Of a stretch of DNA of 64,000 nucleotides, positions 35,986-48,716 are shown in pieces. This DNA comes from Stigmatella ashevillena (lineage in GTDB: Bacteria > Myxococcota > Myxococcia > Myxococcales > Myxococcaceae). The translations under genes were made by a program, and so were the position numbers. The notes below the pieces were generated by a model. It was not told the DNA's origin and made no database searches. It was given only the letters and a program-made list of their open reading frames with translations. Within the stretch, counting starts at the first letter, position 1; each line of letters begins with the position of its first letter. The stretch spans positions 310,001 through 374,000 of the forward strand of contig NZ_JAQNDM010000001.1 in the NCBI RefSeq assembly GCF_028368975.1. The letters are read 5' to 3'.

Positions 35986-37760
35986 GCGTTGCCTCTGTTT
36001 TCGCTCGTCGGGGTATGGGCCCACAGCACGCCGCCGAGGTCGTGGCGGCCCGCGCGCAGCAGTGCGCAGCCGACGACGGCGAAGCCCGCCTCGCGCAGTC
36101 CGGCGAGCCCGTGCCACCGGCCGCCCGGCTCCTGGGTGGGGTCATTCAAAAAGGACAGCAGTGGGCCAAGTGCCCACGGGCATCCGTCGGGGGTCGTGCT
36201 CGTGGGCAGGTGGCGGGTCACCACCGCGCCCGGGTGGGCCTCGCGCAGGCGCTCGGCGAGTTCGGCATACCCGGCCAGTGGCCATTCGGTGCTCAACCGC
36301 TCGCGCCAGCGGGCTTTCGCCTCCGCCAGCGCGGGGTCGGCACGCTGGTGCCAGTGGGCGCGCATGAACTCCAGCGCCTCGAACACCGCCTCCTCGCCCT
36401 CTCGCGCGGGCGCGTCCACGTGCCCGGCCAGGGCACGCAGCCCGGCATCGTCCACACCGGAGCGGAGCAGGTCGTGCGCGGTGGCCGAGGCGTAGCGCAG
36501 CAGCCGCTCGTACCGGGCGGGCGCGTAGCGCAGCGCGACCAGCGAGCGGCCCATGGCCTTGCGCTGGGGTTTGCCGGTCGAGGTGGCCTGGAATCCCCCG
36601 AACTGCACCGAGGCGGGCCGCAGCGGGCTGTTCTCGCACACCGCGCGCACGGCCTCCACCTGCTGGTCCGTGGCGACGAGCCCGAACTCGTGGCCGAGCG
36701 TGGGTTCGGCGACGGCCACCGCCGCGAACCGCCCGCCAAGCCCGGCCTCGCGCCAGATCCGCTCGACGTCCAGTGGGTGGTGCTTCTCCCCTCCCCGGTT
36801 GATGCGCTCCCCGGCCCGGCCCCGCAGCACCAGCAGGCCCTCGCGCAGCTCACCGAGGTCCCCGGTGCGCAGCCAGCCGTCCTCGGTCAGCGCCGCGGCC
36901 GTGGCCGCCGGGTCCTGCCAGTAGCCGCGCATCATGTCCGGGGTCCGCACCCACACCTCGCCGTCGACCAGCCGCAGCTCGGTCTCCGGCAGCGCCACGC
37001 CGACCGGCGGGTGCTGGTCCAGGTACTGGCGGGTGAACGCGGACTCGTCGAGCAAGGGCGTGGTGAAGCTGAAGTTCACCGCCTCGGTCAGGCCGTAGCC
37101 CTGGCGCAGCCTCGGGCCGTAGCGGTCGTGGAAGCGGCGGGCCAGCTCCGGGGTCAGCGGCGCGGCCGCGGTGATCAGGTACTCCAGGCCCTCCGGCCAC
37201 TCCGGTGCGACATCCAGCAGGTCGGCCAGCAGCGCGGGCACGATGGAGGCGGTCCGGGCCCCGGCGGCACGCAGCGCGGCGAAGTACCCGGCCGGGTCCG
37301 CGCCGTTGTGCAGCACCAGGGGGGTGCCGGTCAGGTGCGTGCCCAGCAATGACATGACCAGCGCGTTGCAGTGGTACAGCGGCAGGCAGGTGCCGTGCGG
37401 CCGGTCGGGGGTGAGCCCGTGGAGCCTGGCGGTCTTGGCCGCGTTGCCCAGCACCGCCTTCCGGCCGAGCATGACGCCCTTCTGCGGGCCGGTGGAGCCC
37501 GAGGTGAACATCAGGAACGCCAGGCCCTCGGCCTCTGGGTGCGCGGCGGGGTGGCCGGTGTCGTGCAGCCCGCGCTCGTCCAGCACGGCGGAGGCGGCGA
37601 CCCGGTCGACGATGCCGCGCACCGCGCTGTCCGTGCTGCGCGGGTGCAGGGGCACCGCGACGAGTTCGCGGTCGAAGCAGTCGAGCAGGGCCTTGGCCAA
37701 GCCGGGTCCATTGGGCAGCCGCACCACCACTCGGGCACCGGCAGGCAGGAGATCGATCAT
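35982..37760 (-). CDS. Stand-alone adenylation (AMP-binding) ligase with C-terminal extension
   Basis: 592 residues from ATG 37760, which overlaps the NRPS stop by ATGA. Core adenylation motifs are in order: A3 [11 protein letters not shown] (F85), A5 YGLTE, A7 WLRTGDLG, A8 [14 protein letters not shown] and A10 [10 protein letters not shown] with catalytic K397. It should activate a carboxylic acid as acyl-AMP, then pass it to CoA or a carrier. Two oddities: the part before A3 is only about 84 residues, shorter than usual, so the first part of the N-terminal subdomain is absent. A roughly 190-residue C-terminal extension of unrecognised type follows K397. It may supply the starter acyl group to the first condensation domain, or a side chain. 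An upstream in-frame extension would lie inside the NRPS gene. Confidence 0.85.
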   Translation of the reverse strand: MIDLLPAGARVVVRLPNGPGLAKALLDCFDRELVAVPLHPRSTDSAVRGIVDRVAASAVLDERGLHDTGHPAAHPEAEGLAFLMFTSGSTGPQKGVMLGRKAVLGNAAKTARLHGLTPDRPHGTCLPLYHCNALVMSLLGTHLTGTPLVLHNGADPAGYFAALRAAGARTASIVPALLADLLDVAPEWPEGLEYLITAAAPLTPELARRFHDRYGPRLRQGYGLTEAVNFSFTTPLLDESAFTRQYLDQHPPVGVALPETELRLVDGEVWVRTPDMMRGYWQDPAATAAALTEDGWLRTGDLGELREGLLVLRGRAGERINRGGEKHHPLDVERIWREAGLGGRFAAVAVAEPTLGHEFGLVATDQQVEAVRAVCENSPLRPASVQFGGFQATSTGKPQRKAMGRSLVALRYAPARYERLLRYASATAHDLLRSGVDDAGLRALAGHVDAPAREGEEAVFEALEFMRAHWHQRADPALAEAKARWRERLSTEWPLAGYAELAERLREAHPGAVVTRHLPTSTTPDGCPWALGPLLSFLNDPTQEPGGRWHGLAGLREAGFAVVGCALLRAGRHDLGGVLWAHTPTSENRGNA

Positions 37761-40700
37761 CGGGTCCTCATCAGTTCGTCCCGGAGCAGCGCGCCGGCCT
37801 CGGCCACGTGCTCGGGCTGGAACACTTCGTGGTGCGCCGCGGCCAGCTGGTGCACGGTGAGCCGCCCGCCGACGTGCGGCCGCCACCGCTCGTGGTTCGA
37901 GCCGCCCGCCGCGTTGAAGTACACGACGTCCCCCGGGTAGACCGGCGGTCGGTAGGCCCGCAGCAGTCGTTCGTTGTTGCGCGCCACCGCGGCCAGCGAC
38001 GCGCTGTCCCGGCCCAGCAGCCGGGAGATCCGCTCCTCGACCGGCCCCACCTCGGCCACCGCCCCCGCGACCGAGTCCACCACGACCAGCAGGCCGACGG
38101 GGGCGCCGAGCTCCCGCAGTCGCACGGCCATCGCATGTGCCACCAGGCCGCCGAAGGACCAGCCGAGCAGGTGGTAGGGCCCGTCGGGGTGGGCGGCGCG
38201 CAGTGCCGTGACGTGGTGCTCGGCCAGCGCCTCCACCGAGTCCGGCAGGTCGTCGGTGTGCAGGCCGTACACCGGGTGCTCGCCGTCGAGGTGGGGCAGC
38301 AGGCCCGCGTACACGCCGCTGAGGCCGCTCAACGCCGGAACGCAGCACAGCGGCGCGGCGGCCCCCCCGGTGCGCAGGGGCACCAGCGGACCGGTCTCGG
38401 CCGCTCCGGCAAGGCGCGCGGCGAGCGCCGCCGGGGTGGGTGCGGTGAACACGTCCCGCACGCCCAGGGCCACGCCGAACACCGCGCGCACCCGCGCGAT
38501 CAGCCTGGCCGCCACCAGCGAATGCCCGCCCAGCTCGAAGAAGTTCTCGCCGGGGCGGACCGAGGGCAGGTCGAGCACGTCGGCGTACAGCCCGCACAGC
38601 AGCTGCTCCGCCGGGGTGGCCGTCACTTCGGCGGCCACGGACCAGTCCGGTTCGGGCAGTTGGTCGCGCCGCACCTTCCCGTTGGCGCTCAACGGGAACT
38701 CCGGCACCGCGACCAGACGGGCGGGCACCATGTGGTCGGGCAGGTGCCGCGCCAGGTGCGCGCTGATCGCGGACAGGTCCGGTTCGGCGACGGCGGGCAC
38801 CAGGTAGCCCACCAGCACGCCCTTGCGGTGCACGGTCACCGCAGCCGCGTGCACGTCGGCGTGCTGGGCGAGCACCGCCTCCACCTCGCCCAGTTCCACG
38901 CGGTGGCCGCGCACCTTGACCTGGTCGTCGGTGCGCCCGTGGAAGCGCAGCACCCCGTCCGCGCCCCGGGAGGCGAGGTCCCCGGTGCGGTACATGCGGG
39001 TCCCGGGCGGCCCGTACGGGTCGGGCAGGAAGCGCGAGGCGGTGAGGTCTGGCTGGCGCAGGTAGCCGGTGGCCACCCCGTCCCCGGCCAGGTAGAGCTC
39101 GCCGATCACACCGGGGGGCACCAGGTTCAACCGCCCGTCCAGCACGTGGCAGCGGGTGTTCCACAAGGGACGTCCAATGGGGACGGTCGCGCCGGTGGCT
39201 CCGGTGACCGGGAGCGTGGTGGACCACACGGTGGTCTCGGTCGGCCCGTAGCAGGCCAGCAGCGAGGACACCAGGCCGCGCAATTCCTCGGCCAGCCCAC
39301 CGGGCACGGCCTCACCGCCGACCAACGCGCGCACCCGGCGCAGGCACTCCGGGCGGCGCGCGGCCAGGGCGTGCCACAGCGAGGGCGTTGCCTGCACCAC
39401 GGTGACCTGGCGGCGTTCCAGCAGGGCCAGCAACTCGTCCGGCTCGCGCACGGTGTCGCGGTCCGCGAGCACCTGCGAGGCCCCAGTCACCAGGGGCAGC
39501 AGCAGTTCCAACTCGGAGATGTCGAACCCGACCGGTGCGGAGGCCAGCACCCGGTCCTCCGGGAGGAGGCCCAGCCGCTCGTGCATGGCGTGCAGCAGGT
39601 TGAGCCGTGCGGACCTGGGCACCACCACGCCCTTGGGTCGCCCGGTGGACCCGGAGGTGTACCGGACGTAGGCGGTGTCCTCGGGCACCAGAGTCCCCGG
39701 GCGGGCCGTGACGCGCAGTCCGTTCTCGTTGTCCACCACCAGCGCCGGTCGCGCGTCGGCGAGCAGCGCGGTGAGGCGTTCCGGTGGCAGCCCGGGTTCC
39801 AGGGGCAGGTGGGCCGCGCCGACGAGGTCAGCGGCCAGCATCGCGGCGGGCAGGTCGGCGGTGCGGTGCAGCACCAGGGCGATCAGGCTGCCCGGACCGG
39901 CTCCGAGTGCGCGGAACTGCTCGGCGAGCTGCTCGACCCGCTCCGCCAGTTGTCGGTAGGTGAGCTCGTCCACCGCCAGCGCATGGGGATGGGTGCGCGC
40001 CCGTTCGGCGAACAGGGCATGCACCGAGGTGTCCGGCACGCTCCGCGCGGTGTCGTTCCACCGGGTAAGCAGCCGTTCCCGCTCACCGGATACGAGCACC
40101 GGCAGGTCGAGGACCGAGCGGTCCGGATCGGCGACGGCGGCGCGCAGCAGCAGTTCGAGCCGGGCCAGCAGCAGTCGCGCCGTGGCGGGGGTGAACAGCT
40201 CGGTGTTGTACTCCAAGAGCCCGTCGAGCCCGTCGGACTCCTGGCGCAGGCTCCACAGCAGGTCCAGCCGCGAGGCCCCGCCGTGCACGGCCACGGGTTC
40301 GGCGCGTACCCCGGGCAGGGAGAAATCGACGGCTGGGGTGTCCTGGATGGCCAGCATCACCTGGAACAGCGGGTGCCGGGACAGCGAGCGCGGAGGGTTG
40401 AGCGCCTCCACCACCTGCTCGAACGGCACGTCCTGGTGGGCGAACGCGTCCAGGTCCACCGCGCGCACCCGCGCCAGCAGCTCGGCGAAGGTGGGCGCGC
40501 CGGACAGGTTGGTGCGCAGCACCACGGTGTTGATGAAGCAGCCGACGGTGTCGTGCAGCGCGGCGTCGTGCCGCCCGGCGACCGGGGTGCCGATGGGGAT
40601 GTCCGCGCCCGCGCCGAGCCGGTGCAGCAGGCAGGCGATCGCGGCGTGCAGCACCATGAACACGCTCGCCCGGTGCGCGCGGGCCAGCTCGGCAATGCGG

Positions 40701-43700
40701 CCGTGCAGGGCGGCGTCCCACCGAAAGCCAACGGTCTCACCGCGGTGCGCGGACACCGGCGGCCGGGGGTGGTCGGTGGGCAGCGGCAGCACGTCCGGGA
40801 TGCCCCGCAGCACCTCGACCCAGTGGGCCGGATGGGTCTTCCGGTGCTGGAGCGCGTAGTCGGCGTACTGCACCGGCACGCTCGTCCACTGGGGAGCCTC
40901 CCCGGCGAGCCGGGCGCGGTAGGCGGTGGACAGGTCGCGGGCCAGCGGGGACAGGGACCAGCCGTCGGCGGCGATGTGGTGCAGGACGAGCAGCAGCACG
41001 TGTTCCTGCGGCCCGGTGCGGCAGAGCAACGCGCGCACGGGCAGTTCGGCGGTGAGATCGAAGATGTGCCCGGCGGCCTCGGCGAGCCGGTCGGCCAGCG
41101 CCGACTCGGGCACCTCGAGCGAGTGCACGGGCAGCTCATCGGCCGAGCAGATCCGCTGGCCGGGTTCACCACCGCCCTCGACCACCTTGGTGCGCAGGCT
41201 CTCGTGCCGCTGAAGCACGTCGTGCAGTGCCGCCCGCAGGGAGTCCTCGTGCAGGTCACCGCGCAGCCGGGTGGCGAAGGCCATGTTGTACACGGAGTTG
41301 GGCCCGGCGAACTGGCTGAAGAACCACAGTCTGCGCTGGGCCGCAGACAGCGGGATGTGCGCGGGCCGGGCCACCGGGGTGAACGCGGTGTCCGGCGCGG
41401 TGGGTCCCTCCGGCAGGCAGCGGGCCAGATCGGCCACCACGGGGGCGTCGAAGAGGGTACGGATGCCCAACACCACCCCGGTTTGCGCGCGCACCCGGTT
41501 GATCAGCCGGGTGGCCAGCAGCGAGTGCCCGCCCAGATCGAAGAAGCTGTCCTCCGCGCCCACCTCAGGCACGTCGAGCACTTCGGCGTACAGCTCGCAC
41601 AGCAGCTTCTCCATCGGCGTGCGGGGCGGCCTGCTCACCGGCAACGTGGACTGCGGCCTGGGCAGGGCCCTGCGATCGAGCTTGCCATTGACGGTCAACG
41701 GGATCTCCGGCACCGGCACCACGAACGCGGGCACCATGTGCTCGGGCAGCACGGTCCGCGCGTGCTCGCGCAGCCCGGCCGCGTCCAGGTCGCCGGTCAG
41801 CACGGCGTAGCAGACCAGCCGGTCCGCATCGGGCAGCACCACGGCCTGGACCACCGAGGGATGCCGTTCCAGGACGCGTTCGACCTCGCCGGGCTCGATG
41901 CGATAGCCCCGGATCTTGACCTGCTGGTCGGCACGGCCCCGGTACTCCAGGCCGCCGTCCGGGCGCCGCCGGGCGAGGTCACCGGAGCGGTACATGCGGT
42001 CGCCGGGGGCCCCGAACGGATCGGGAACGAACCGGACCGCGGTGAGCTCGGGCCGGTTCAGGTAGCCGCGCGTCACGCCGGGCCCGGCCACGTAGATCTC
42101 GCCGGGACAGCCGGGCGGCACCGGCCGCAGGGCGTGGTCGAGCAGGCGCAGCCGCAGGTCCGGCAGCGCGACCCCGATCACGCTGGCGGTCTCGTCCGGG
42201 TCATCCAGTTCGATGTAGCTGGAGTGCACGGTGGTCTCGGTGATGCCGTACATGTTGACCAGCTTCGGCCCGCCGGGCCGCCGCCAAGCGCGGATGCGGC
42301 TCAGCTCCAGCGCCTCTCCGGCGAAGACCACCACGCGCAGCGCCAGGTCGGCCGGGGGCAGCTGGTAGAAGGCCGACGGGGTCTGGCTCAGCACGGTCAC
42401 GCGCTCGCGCGCCAGCAGTGCGAGGAACTCCCGCGGTGACCGGGTGACGTGCTTGGGCACCACCACGAGCCGCCCGCCCTTGGCCAGCATGCTCCACAGC
42501 TCGAACACCGACACGTCGAAGGCGTAAGAGTGGAACAGCGTGTGCACGTCGTCGGGGCCGAACCCAAACCAGGGGTCGGTGGTGTCCAGCAGCCGCACGA
42601 CGTTCTGGTGCGACACCACCACGCCCTTGGGCACACCGGTCGAGCCGGAGGTGTGGATGACGTAGGCGACGCCGTCCGGATCCGCGCGCGGCCCAAGGTC
42701 GTGCTCGGGGTGTTCCTCCGACGGGTCGACCTCGTCGAGCACCCGCACCGGGTTCACCGCGGCGAGCACCTGCCGCAGGCGTTCCTCGGGCTGGTCGGGG
42801 TCCATGGGCACGTACCCCGCGCCGGACTTGAGGACTGCCAGCACCGCGACCACCAAGTCCAGCGAACGCGGCAGCACCAGTGCCACCAGGCGCTCCGGGC
42901 CCGCCCCCCGTGCCACGAGGTGGTGGGCCAGGCGGTTGGCGCGGGCGTTGAGCTCGCGGTACGTCAGGTGCTCGCCCTCGCAGGTGACGGCCACGGCGTC
43001 CGGGCGTGCCCTCACCTGGGCCTCGAACAGCTCGGGCAGGGTGCACCGCCGCGCGGTCTCCAGGGCGGGGACCGGCTCGTGCTCGTCGGGCAGCAGCAGG
43101 TCGAGCGCCCCCAGGGAGGCGCCCGGCCGGTCGGCGAACTGCGCGAGGATCGAGGCGAGCCGGGCGAGCAGCCGACGCGCGCCCTCGGCGTCGAGGACGT
43201 CGGCGCTGTGGTCCAGTCGCAGCCGCCCGTGCTCCCCGGGCATCACGACGAGGGTCAGCGGGTAGTGCGTGCCGTCCAAGCCCCGCGCGTTGCGCAGCAC
43301 CAGCCCGGGCAGCGCCTCCTCTTCCAGGGGGTAGTTCTCGAACACCACCACCGTGTCGAACAGCTCCCCCTGCCCGGCCAGGGCCTGCAGTCGCGTCAGG
43401 TCCACATGCTGATGGTCCAGCACGGCCAACTGCTGTTCGCGCAGTGCGGCCAGTGCGTCCGCGACCGTGCGGGCCGGGGCCAGTCCGACCCGGACCGGGA
43501 TGGTGTTGATCAGCAGGCCGACGATGCCCTCCGCGCCGGGCAGCTCCGGCGGCCTGCCGGACACCGTCGCGCCGAAGACGACATCCTGTCTGCCGGTCAA
43601 CGCGCCCACCAGCACGGCCCAGGCCAGCTGCACCACGACGTTCGGGGTGACCCCATGCCGATGGGCTACCTCGGCGATCCCGGCGGGCAGCGCCGCCTCG

Positions 43701-46700
43701 CACCGCAGCCGGGCCGAGGCCGAACCCCGCCTGCCCGACCCGCCGACGAGCGTCGGTCCGTCCACGGTGGACAGGATGTCGCGCCAGGCCGCCTCGGCGG
43801 CGTGCGGGTCGCGGGTGGCGAGCCAGTCCAGGAAGTCGCGGTAGGCGGGGGCCGGGGGCAGCGGCTTCCCGGCATACAGGCCGAACAGCTCCTTCACCAC
43901 GATCGGCATGGACCAGCCGTCCAGCAGGAGGTGGTGGGTGGTCAGCACGAACACGTGCCGGTCGGCGGCACGCCGTTGCAGGGCGGCGCGGAACAGCGGC
44001 GGGCGGGCCAGGTCGAAGCGCCGCTGCCGGTCCTGCGTCAGGAAGGCCTCCAGGTCCTCATGCGCGGGCAGGTCATGCCAGGGCACGGTGAACTCCGGGT
44101 CAATCACCTGCACTGGCCTGCCTGCCGGGCTCTGCCGCACCCCAGCGGACAGCTGCGGGTGCCGCAACAGCAGCCGGTGCAGGGCGGTGCGCAGCCCGGC
44201 CCCGTCCAGCGCGCCTTCCAGCTCGAAGACGAACTGCACGAGGTACGGGTCGGCGCCGTCGTGGTCGTAGAGGGAGTGGAACAGCAGCCCCTGAGCCAGC
44301 GGCGGCAGCGGCAGCGCGCCGGTGGCCCGGGCGCGGGCCCGGGTGCCGAGCGCGGTCAGCACCTCGAACCAGCGTTCGGCCAGCGCGCTGATCTTCTCGC
44401 GGGAGAGCAGTCGGCCCGGCCAGGACCAGTTCGCCACCAGCCGGGGACCGTCAGGGTGTTGGGCGAGCACCGCGTCCAGCTCCACCACATGGGCCAGCGC
44501 GAGCGGTCCGCCAGTGGTCGCACCGACCACGGTGTCCTCGGGCAGCACCGCCCAGTCTCCGTCTCCGTTGACGTCGAAGTGGCCCAGGTAGTTGAACGCG
44601 TACCGAGGGGCCGCGACCCCGGCCAGGAGCGGTGCGGTCTGCGGGTTGAGGTGGCGCAGCAGGCCGTGGCCGAACCCGGTGCGCGCCAGGCCGTTCAGGG
44701 TCTCACGCACCCGAGCGACCGCGCCGTCCAGGTCGACCGGGTCGGTGGGCCAGTGACAGCCCGCGGCGAGTTGGACGGGATAGAGCGTGGTGAACCAGCC
44801 GACCGTCCGGGAGAGGTCGAGGCCGTCGGCGAACTCCTCGCGCCCGTGGCCCTCCAGCTCCACCCGCACCGGGCCGGTGGCCAGCGCGAACGCGGTCAGC
44901 AGCAGCTCATACACCGAGCAGTCGAAGGCGGCCGCGGCCTGGGAGAGGAAGTCCGCGGCCAGGCTGAGCGAGAGCCACTGCCGGGTGTCCTCGGTGTCCA
45001 GCGAGGGGTCCAGCGCGCGGTCGCCGACCGGCGGGTCCGCGACCGGGGCGAGCCAGCGGGGCAGGTCCGCCAGCACCTCGGGGTGGTGGGCGTGCTGGAG
45101 CAGGGCCCGCGCCCACTGCGGGAACGGCGTGCCGGTGGCGGGCAGCTTCGGGGCGCGGCCGTCGCGGACCGCCGCCCAGGCCGCGTGCAGGTCGTCGAGC
45201 AGGATGCGCCAGGACACGCCGTCCACGCACAGGTGGTGCGCGGTCAGCGTGAGCCGATTCTCGCGCCAGGTGGCGTGCAGGACGTGGCCGCGGGCCAGGT
45301 CGATGGGCCGGTCCAGCTCAACGGTGACGTGCTCCAGCACCCGCAGCGCCCACACCCCGGCCACTTCGGACAGTGCAAGGCGCAGCATGCCGTGGTGGTC
45401 GACCAGCGCCTGGACCACGGCGCGCACCTGCTTGGCCGTGCACCCGGCCGGGGTGCGCACGGTCATCGACTGGACGAACCCGTTGTCCAACGCGCCCCGG
45501 CCGCGCAGCCAGTGCATGATCGGGGTGAGCGGCACGCTCGGGTCGTCGGGATCGCCGGGTGCCAGGCCGCGGGCGCGCGCGGCGGGCAGCGCGAGGCCCT
45601 TGGCCAGTGCGGTGACGGTCGGGGCGCGGAAGACGTCGGCGGTGCTGACGGCCAGCCCGGCGCGCTGTGCGGCGGCGGCGAGCTGAATGGCCCGGATGCT
45701 GTCGCCGCCGAGCCGGAAGAAGTCCCCGTCCACGGGCACCTCGGCCCGGCCGAGCACCTGCGCGAACAGCTTCGCGAGGGTCCGCTCGGCGGCAGAGCCG
45801 GTGGCGCGCACCGGCTCGGGGGCGGGGGCCGCAGGGTCAGGCAGGGCGGCGCGGTCGAGTTTCCCGTTGCGGGTCAACGGCAGCGAGGCCAGCCCGACCA
45901 CGGCCGAGGGCACCAGGAACGGCGGCAGCCGCTCACCGAGCCGGGCGAGCAGCCCGTCCGAGACCTCGCCGACGACGTAGGAGACCAGGCGGCCCTCGCA
46001 CAGCACGGTCGCGGCCTGCCGCACCCCCGGCTGGGCCAGCAGCGCTGCGTCCACCTCTCCCAGCTCGACCCGGAAGCCGCGCAGTTTGACCTGGCCGTCG
46101 GCGCGCCCGGCGAACTCCAGCTGCCCGTCGGCGTTCCAGCGGGCCAGGTCGCCGGTGCGGTAGACGCGGGCACCGGGCGGACCGGACGGATCGGGCAGGA
46201 AGCGCTCGGCGGTGGCACCCGGCCGGTTCAGGTAGCCCAGGGCGACTCCCGCGCCACCCAGGTAGACCTCGCCGGTGGTGCCGAGCGGTACGGGGCGCAT
46301 GGCCTCGTCGAGGAGGAGCACCCGGGTGCCGTCGAGGGGTCGGCCGATGGGGACCACGTCGGTGACCGGGCCCGAGGGGTAGCGGGTGGCGAAGACGGTG
46401 GTCTCGGTCGGGCCGTAGCCGTTGACGACGGTGAGCCCGGGCAGCGCCTGCTGCACGGCTCGCACGGCGGCGGGAGAGACCACGTCACCGCCGGTCCACA
46501 CCTGGCGCAGCCCGGCGAGGCAGCGCGGATCCTGGGTGGCGATCGCGTTGAACAGCCCGGCGGTGAGCCACATCCCGGTGACCCCGGCGGTGGTGATGAC
46601 GCGGGTCAGCTCGCCGGGGTCGAGCCTGCCGGGCGGGGCGAGCACGATCTCGCCACCGGTGAGCAGCGGGACCCACAGCTCCATGTTGATCGCGTCAAAG

Positions 46701-48610
46701 GCCTGCGGGGAGTGCAGCAGCACCCGCTCGGCCCCGCCCTCGGTCCACCAGCGGTCGGCGGCGAGGTTGACCAGGTTGGCGTGGGTGACGGCGACGCCCT
46801 TGGGCGTGCCGGTGGAACCCGAGGTGAACATGACGCAGGCCAGGTCGTGCCCGCCGACCTCCGGGCACGCGGCGCCCGGGCCGGTGCCGTGGACGGTCAG
46901 CACGCGCAGACCGGGGGCCGTCGCGTCCGCCGACTCGGTGAGCAGCAACCGGGCCCCGGAGTCGGCGAGCACGACCGCGCGCCTGGGCGGCGGGTCCTCG
47001 GCGTGCAGGGGCACGTAGGCCGCGCCGGACTTGAGGACGGCGAGCACGGCGACCACCAGGTCCACCGAGCGCGGCAGCAGCAGCGCGACGTTGCGGCCCG
47101 GCCCGGCCCCCGCCCCGGCGAGCCGGGCGGCCAGGGCGGTGGCGCGCTCGTCCAGTTCGCGGTAGGTCAGCCGCCGCCCGGTCGCCGGGCAGTGCACGGC
47201 ACCGGCCTGCGGCTGTTGACGGACCCGTGCGGCGAAGGCCGAGGGCACCGTGCTGGCTCGCACCGCCTGTCCGGCCCCGGTGCCCAGGGCGGTCAGGTGC
47301 GCGCGCTCGGCGGCCGTGGTGGGCTGGACGTCGGCCAGGGGCGTGTCCGGGGTGGCCTCGACCAACTGCCACAGCACGTGCTCGAACCGCTCGCCCAGCT
47401 CCCGCAGCCGCGTGGGGGAGCACGTGGTGGGGTTGGCGTCGAAGTCCAGGCGCAGCCTGCCGTCACCCCGGTCGTAGGCCACCACGGACAGGTCCTCCGA
47501 CGGCGGGGCCTGGAGGTTGTGCACGGTCACCGTCGCCGAGCCGAAGCGCAGCACGTGGTCGAACCGCTGGATGTTGAGCACCGGTCCGAAGAACTTCCGC
47601 CCGTCCTCCGGCAGCCCCAGCTCGCGCCGCAGGCGTTCGCCCCGGTACCGCTGCCGCGACCGGATGGCGCTCAGCTGCCCCGACACCTCCTGGAGCAGCC
47701 CGCCCACGGTTCCCGCCAGGTTGACGCGGACGCGCAGGGGCACCACGTTGGCCGTCATGGCGGGCACGACCACGTCCGCCGCGCGGCCGGAGACAGGCAG
47801 GCTGAGCAGCAAGTCCGACTGCCCGGTGACGGCCTGCACGTGCACGGCGGCGGCCGCGGCGACCACGCGGGACCACCGCGTCCCCAATCGCTCGGAGCCC
47901 TGCCGCAGCCGGGCAAACTCCACGTCCGCCAGCACCCGGGTCCACCGCACCGAGGCCTCGGCGGCGGGCGCGGCGCGCGACCCGACCACCGCCGGCTCCG
48001 GTCGGTCGGCCAGCCGTGCGAGCCACCACGCGCGGTCCTCGGCCAGGGCGGCCGAGTCGCGATACGCCTGCTCCGCCGAGGGCACCTCGGCCAGGGCGGC
48101 CCACCTGGGTCCGGGGACGACGAGCCCTTCCCGGAGGCCCTCGTAGAGCTCGGCCACGCGCTGCACGAGCAGCGCCAGGCCCGCGCCGTCGAGGGCGATG
48201 TGGTGCACCCGCAGGAACACCCACTGCCGCTCCTCGGCCAGCCGCAGCACGGCCCCTAGGAACAGCTCCTCGCCCGCCGCCGCGAGGCGCTCCGCCATCC
48301 ACGCCCGCGCCGAGGCGACAGGATCGGGGGCCTCCCGGAAGTCCACGGTGGTCACCCGGGGTTCGGCGGAGTCCAGGACCCGTTGCCGGGGAAGGGAATC
48401 GGCCGTCTCCTCGAAGACCACCCGGATCGCCTCGCACTCGGAGGCGGCCCGCGTGAGCGCGGCGGTCAGCAGGTCGGTCCGGACGGTCCCGCACAGGTCC
48501 AGGTACTCGGCCCACTGGTAGGAGCCGGGGCGGCTGTACCCGGCGCGCTCGGCGAGCCACACACCGGTCTGGGCATCGGACAGTTCGAGTTCAGCGCTCT
48601 GGTCGACCAC
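37757..48610 (-). CDS. Trimodular nonribosomal peptide synthetase, C-A-T-E / C-A-T / C-A-T-TE
   Basis: 3617 residues from GTG 48610. C1 (HHxxxDG at H136-G142) could accept a starter acyl group or bare substrate. A1 has FTSGSTG (F595) and T1 has GGDS with Ser971 for phosphopantetheine. An epimerisation domain (HHLCVDG, H1125; NYLGHFD) makes residue 1 D-configured. C2 (H1559), A2 (T1987 region), T2 (GGHS, S2363), C3 (H2544), A3 (Y2984 region) and T3 (S3364) follow. A type I thioesterase (GWSFGG, S3485) ends the line. Reading the pocket by alignment to GrsA gives A1 D-A-M-W-W-G-G-V-F (Val-like) and A3 D-I-L-Q-L-G-C-V-W, close to the Gly code DILQLGLIW. A2 is D-V-F-S-V-A-M-V-H, not assigned. Collinear product: D-(Val-like)-X-Gly. 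The three-gene operon is very GC-rich with actinomycete-like wording. Confidence 0.93.
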   Translation of the reverse strand: MVDQSAELELSDAQTGVWLAERAGYSRPGSYQWAEYLDLCGTVRTDLLTAALTRAASECEAIRVVFEETADSLPRQRVLDSAEPRVTTVDFREAPDPVASARAWMAERLAAAGEELFLGAVLRLAEERQWVFLRVHHIALDGAGLALLVQRVAELYEGLREGLVVPGPRWAALAEVPSAEQAYRDSAALAEDRAWWLARLADRPEPAVVGSRAAPAAEASVRWTRVLADVEFARLRQGSERLGTRWSRVVAAAAAVHVQAVTGQSDLLLSLPVSGRAADVVVPAMTANVVPLRVRVNLAGTVGGLLQEVSGQLSAIRSRQRYRGERLRRELGLPEDGRKFFGPVLNIQRFDHVLRFGSATVTVHNLQAPPSEDLSVVAYDRGDGRLRLDFDANPTTCSPTRLRELGERFEHVLWQLVEATPDTPLADVQPTTAAERAHLTALGTGAGQAVRASTVPSAFAARVRQQPQAGAVHCPATGRRLTYRELDERATALAARLAGAGAGPGRNVALLLPRSVDLVVAVLAVLKSGAAYVPLHAEDPPPRRAVVLADSGARLLLTESADATAPGLRVLTVHGTGPGAACPEVGGHDLACVMFTSGSTGTPKGVAVTHANLVNLAADRWWTEGGAERVLLHSPQAFDAINMELWVPLLTGGEIVLAPPGRLDPGELTRVITTAGVTGMWLTAGLFNAIATQDPRCLAGLRQVWTGGDVVSPAAVRAVQQALPGLTVVNGYGPTETTVFATRYPSGPVTDVVPIGRPLDGTRVLLLDEAMRPVPLGTTGEVYLGGAGVALGYLNRPGATAERFLPDPSGPPGARVYRTGDLARWNADGQLEFAGRADGQVKLRGFRVELGEVDAALLAQPGVRQAATVLCEGRLVSYVVGEVSDGLLARLGERLPPFLVPSAVVGLASLPLTRNGKLDRAALPDPAAPAPEPVRATGSAAERTLAKLFAQVLGRAEVPVDGDFFRLGGDSIRAIQLAAAAQRAGLAVSTADVFRAPTVTALAKGLALPAARARGLAPGDPDDPSVPLTPIMHWLRGRGALDNGFVQSMTVRTPAGCTAKQVRAVVQALVDHHGMLRLALSEVAGVWALRVLEHVTVELDRPIDLARGHVLHATWRENRLTLTAHHLCVDGVSWRILLDDLHAAWAAVRDGRAPKLPATGTPFPQWARALLQHAHHPEVLADLPRWLAPVADPPVGDRALDPSLDTEDTRQWLSLSLAADFLSQAAAAFDCSVYELLLTAFALATGPVRVELEGHGREEFADGLDLSRTVGWFTTLYPVQLAAGCHWPTDPVDLDGAVARVRETLNGLARTGFGHGLLRHLNPQTAPLLAGVAAPRYAFNYLGHFDVNGDGDWAVLPEDTVVGATTGGPLALAHVVELDAVLAQHPDGPRLVANWSWPGRLLSREKISALAERWFEVLTALGTRARARATGALPLPPLAQGLLFHSLYDHDGADPYLVQFVFELEGALDGAGLRTALHRLLLRHPQLSAGVRQSPAGRPVQVIDPEFTVPWHDLPAHEDLEAFLTQDRQRRFDLARPPLFRAALQRRAADRHVFVLTTHHLLLDGWSMPIVVKELFGLYAGKPLPPAPAYRDFLDWLATRDPHAAEAAWRDILSTVDGPTLVGGSGRRGSASARLRCEAALPAGIAEVAHRHGVTPNVVVQLAWAVLVGALTGRQDVVFGATVSGRPPELPGAEGIVGLLINTIPVRVGLAPARTVADALAALREQQLAVLDHQHVDLTRLQALAGQGELFDTVVVFENYPLEEEALPGLVLRNARGLDGTHYPLTLVVMPGEHGRLRLDHSADVLDAEGARRLLARLASILAQFADRPGASLGALDLLLPDEHEPVPALETARRCTLPELFEAQVRARPDAVAVTCEGEHLTYRELNARANRLAHHLVARGAGPERLVALVLPRSLDLVVAVLAVLKSGAGYVPMDPDQPEERLRQVLAAVNPVRVLDEVDPSEEHPEHDLGPRADPDGVAYVIHTSGSTGVPKGVVVSHQNVVRLLDTTDPWFGFGPDDVHTLFHSYAFDVSVFELWSMLAKGGRLVVVPKHVTRSPREFLALLARERVTVLSQTPSAFYQLPPADLALRVVVFAGEALELSRIRAWRRPGGPKLVNMYGITETTVHSSYIELDDPDETASVIGVALPDLRLRLLDHALRPVPPGCPGEIYVAGPGVTRGYLNRPELTAVRFVPDPFGAPGDRMYRSGDLARRRPDGGLEYRGRADQQVKIRGYRIEPGEVERVLERHPSVVQAVVLPDADRLVCYAVLTGDLDAAGLREHARTVLPEHMVPAFVVPVPEIPLTVNGKLDRRALPRPQSTLPVSRPPRTPMEKLLCELYAEVLDVPEVGAEDSFFDLGGHSLLATRLINRVRAQTGVVLGIRTLFDAPVVADLARCLPEGPTAPDTAFTPVARPAHIPLSAAQRRLWFFSQFAGPNSVYNMAFATRLRGDLHEDSLRAALHDVLQRHESLRTKVVEGGGEPGQRICSADELPVHSLEVPESALADRLAEAAGHIFDLTAELPVRALLCRTGPQEHVLLLVLHHIAADGWSLSPLARDLSTAYRARLAGEAPQWTSVPVQYADYALQHRKTHPAHWVEVLRGIPDVLPLPTDHPRPPVSAHRGETVGFRWDAALHGRIAELARAHRASVFMVLHAAIACLLHRLGAGADIPIGTPVAGRHDAALHDTVGCFINTVVLRTNLSGAPTFAELLARVRAVDLDAFAHQDVPFEQVVEALNPPRSLSRHPLFQVMLAIQDTPAVDFSLPGVRAEPVAVHGGASRLDLLWSLRQESDGLDGLLEYNTELFTPATARLLLARLELLLRAAVADPDRSVLDLPVLVSGERERLLTRWNDTARSVPDTSVHALFAERARTHPHALAVDELTYRQLAERVEQLAEQFRALGAGPGSLIALVLHRTADLPAAMLAADLVGAAHLPLEPGLPPERLTALLADARPALVVDNENGLRVTARPGTLVPEDTAYVRYTSGSTGRPKGVVVPRSARLNLLHAMHERLGLLPEDRVLASAPVGFDISELELLLPLVTGASQVLADRDTVREPDELLALLERRQVTVVQATPSLWHALAARRPECLRRVRALVGGEAVPGGLAEELRGLVSSLLACYGPTETTVWSTTLPVTGATGATVPIGRPLWNTRCHVLDGRLNLVPPGVIGELYLAGDGVATGYLRQPDLTASRFLPDPYGPPGTRMYRTGDLASRGADGVLRFHGRTDDQVKVRGHRVELGEVEAVLAQHADVHAAAVTVHRKGVLVGYLVPAVAEPDLSAISAHLARHLPDHMVPARLVAVPEFPLSANGKVRRDQLPEPDWSVAAEVTATPAEQLLCGLYADVLDLPSVRPGENFFELGGHSLVAARLIARVRAVFGVALGVRDVFTAPTPAALAARLAGAAETGPLVPLRTGGAAAPLCCVPALSGLSGVYAGLLPHLDGEHPVYGLHTDDLPDSVEALAEHHVTALRAAHPDGPYHLLGWSFGGLVAHAMAVRLRELGAPVGLLVVVDSVAGAVAEVGPVEERISRLLGRDSASLAAVARNNERLLRAYRPPVYPGDVVYFNAAGGSNHERWRPHVGGRLTVHQLAAAHHEVFQPEHVAEAGALLRDELMRTR

Positions 48611-48716
48611 GTGGGCGAGCCCCTCACCAGCTTGTGTTGGCCAGCGGCCACGCCTCTAGCACAGAATGTATTTGCACAAACCGAATTCTCGATTTCCTGC
48701 TTCAGCACACCTTTAC

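Noticed and set aside
35982-39227. Extending the AMP-ligase upstream to 39227 (1081 codons)
   Set aside because: The added part is a frame-shadow of the NRPS thioesterase and last modules and lacks any adenylation sequence; ATG 37760 overlaps the NRPS stop naturally.
42449-48259. A 1936-codon plus-strand open frame, and a 1543-codon one at 37808-42439
   Set aside because: Both are antisense to the NRPS gene and exist because very high GC removes stops. Their translations are low-complexity and have no domain, whereas the minus strand carries full NRPS motifs.
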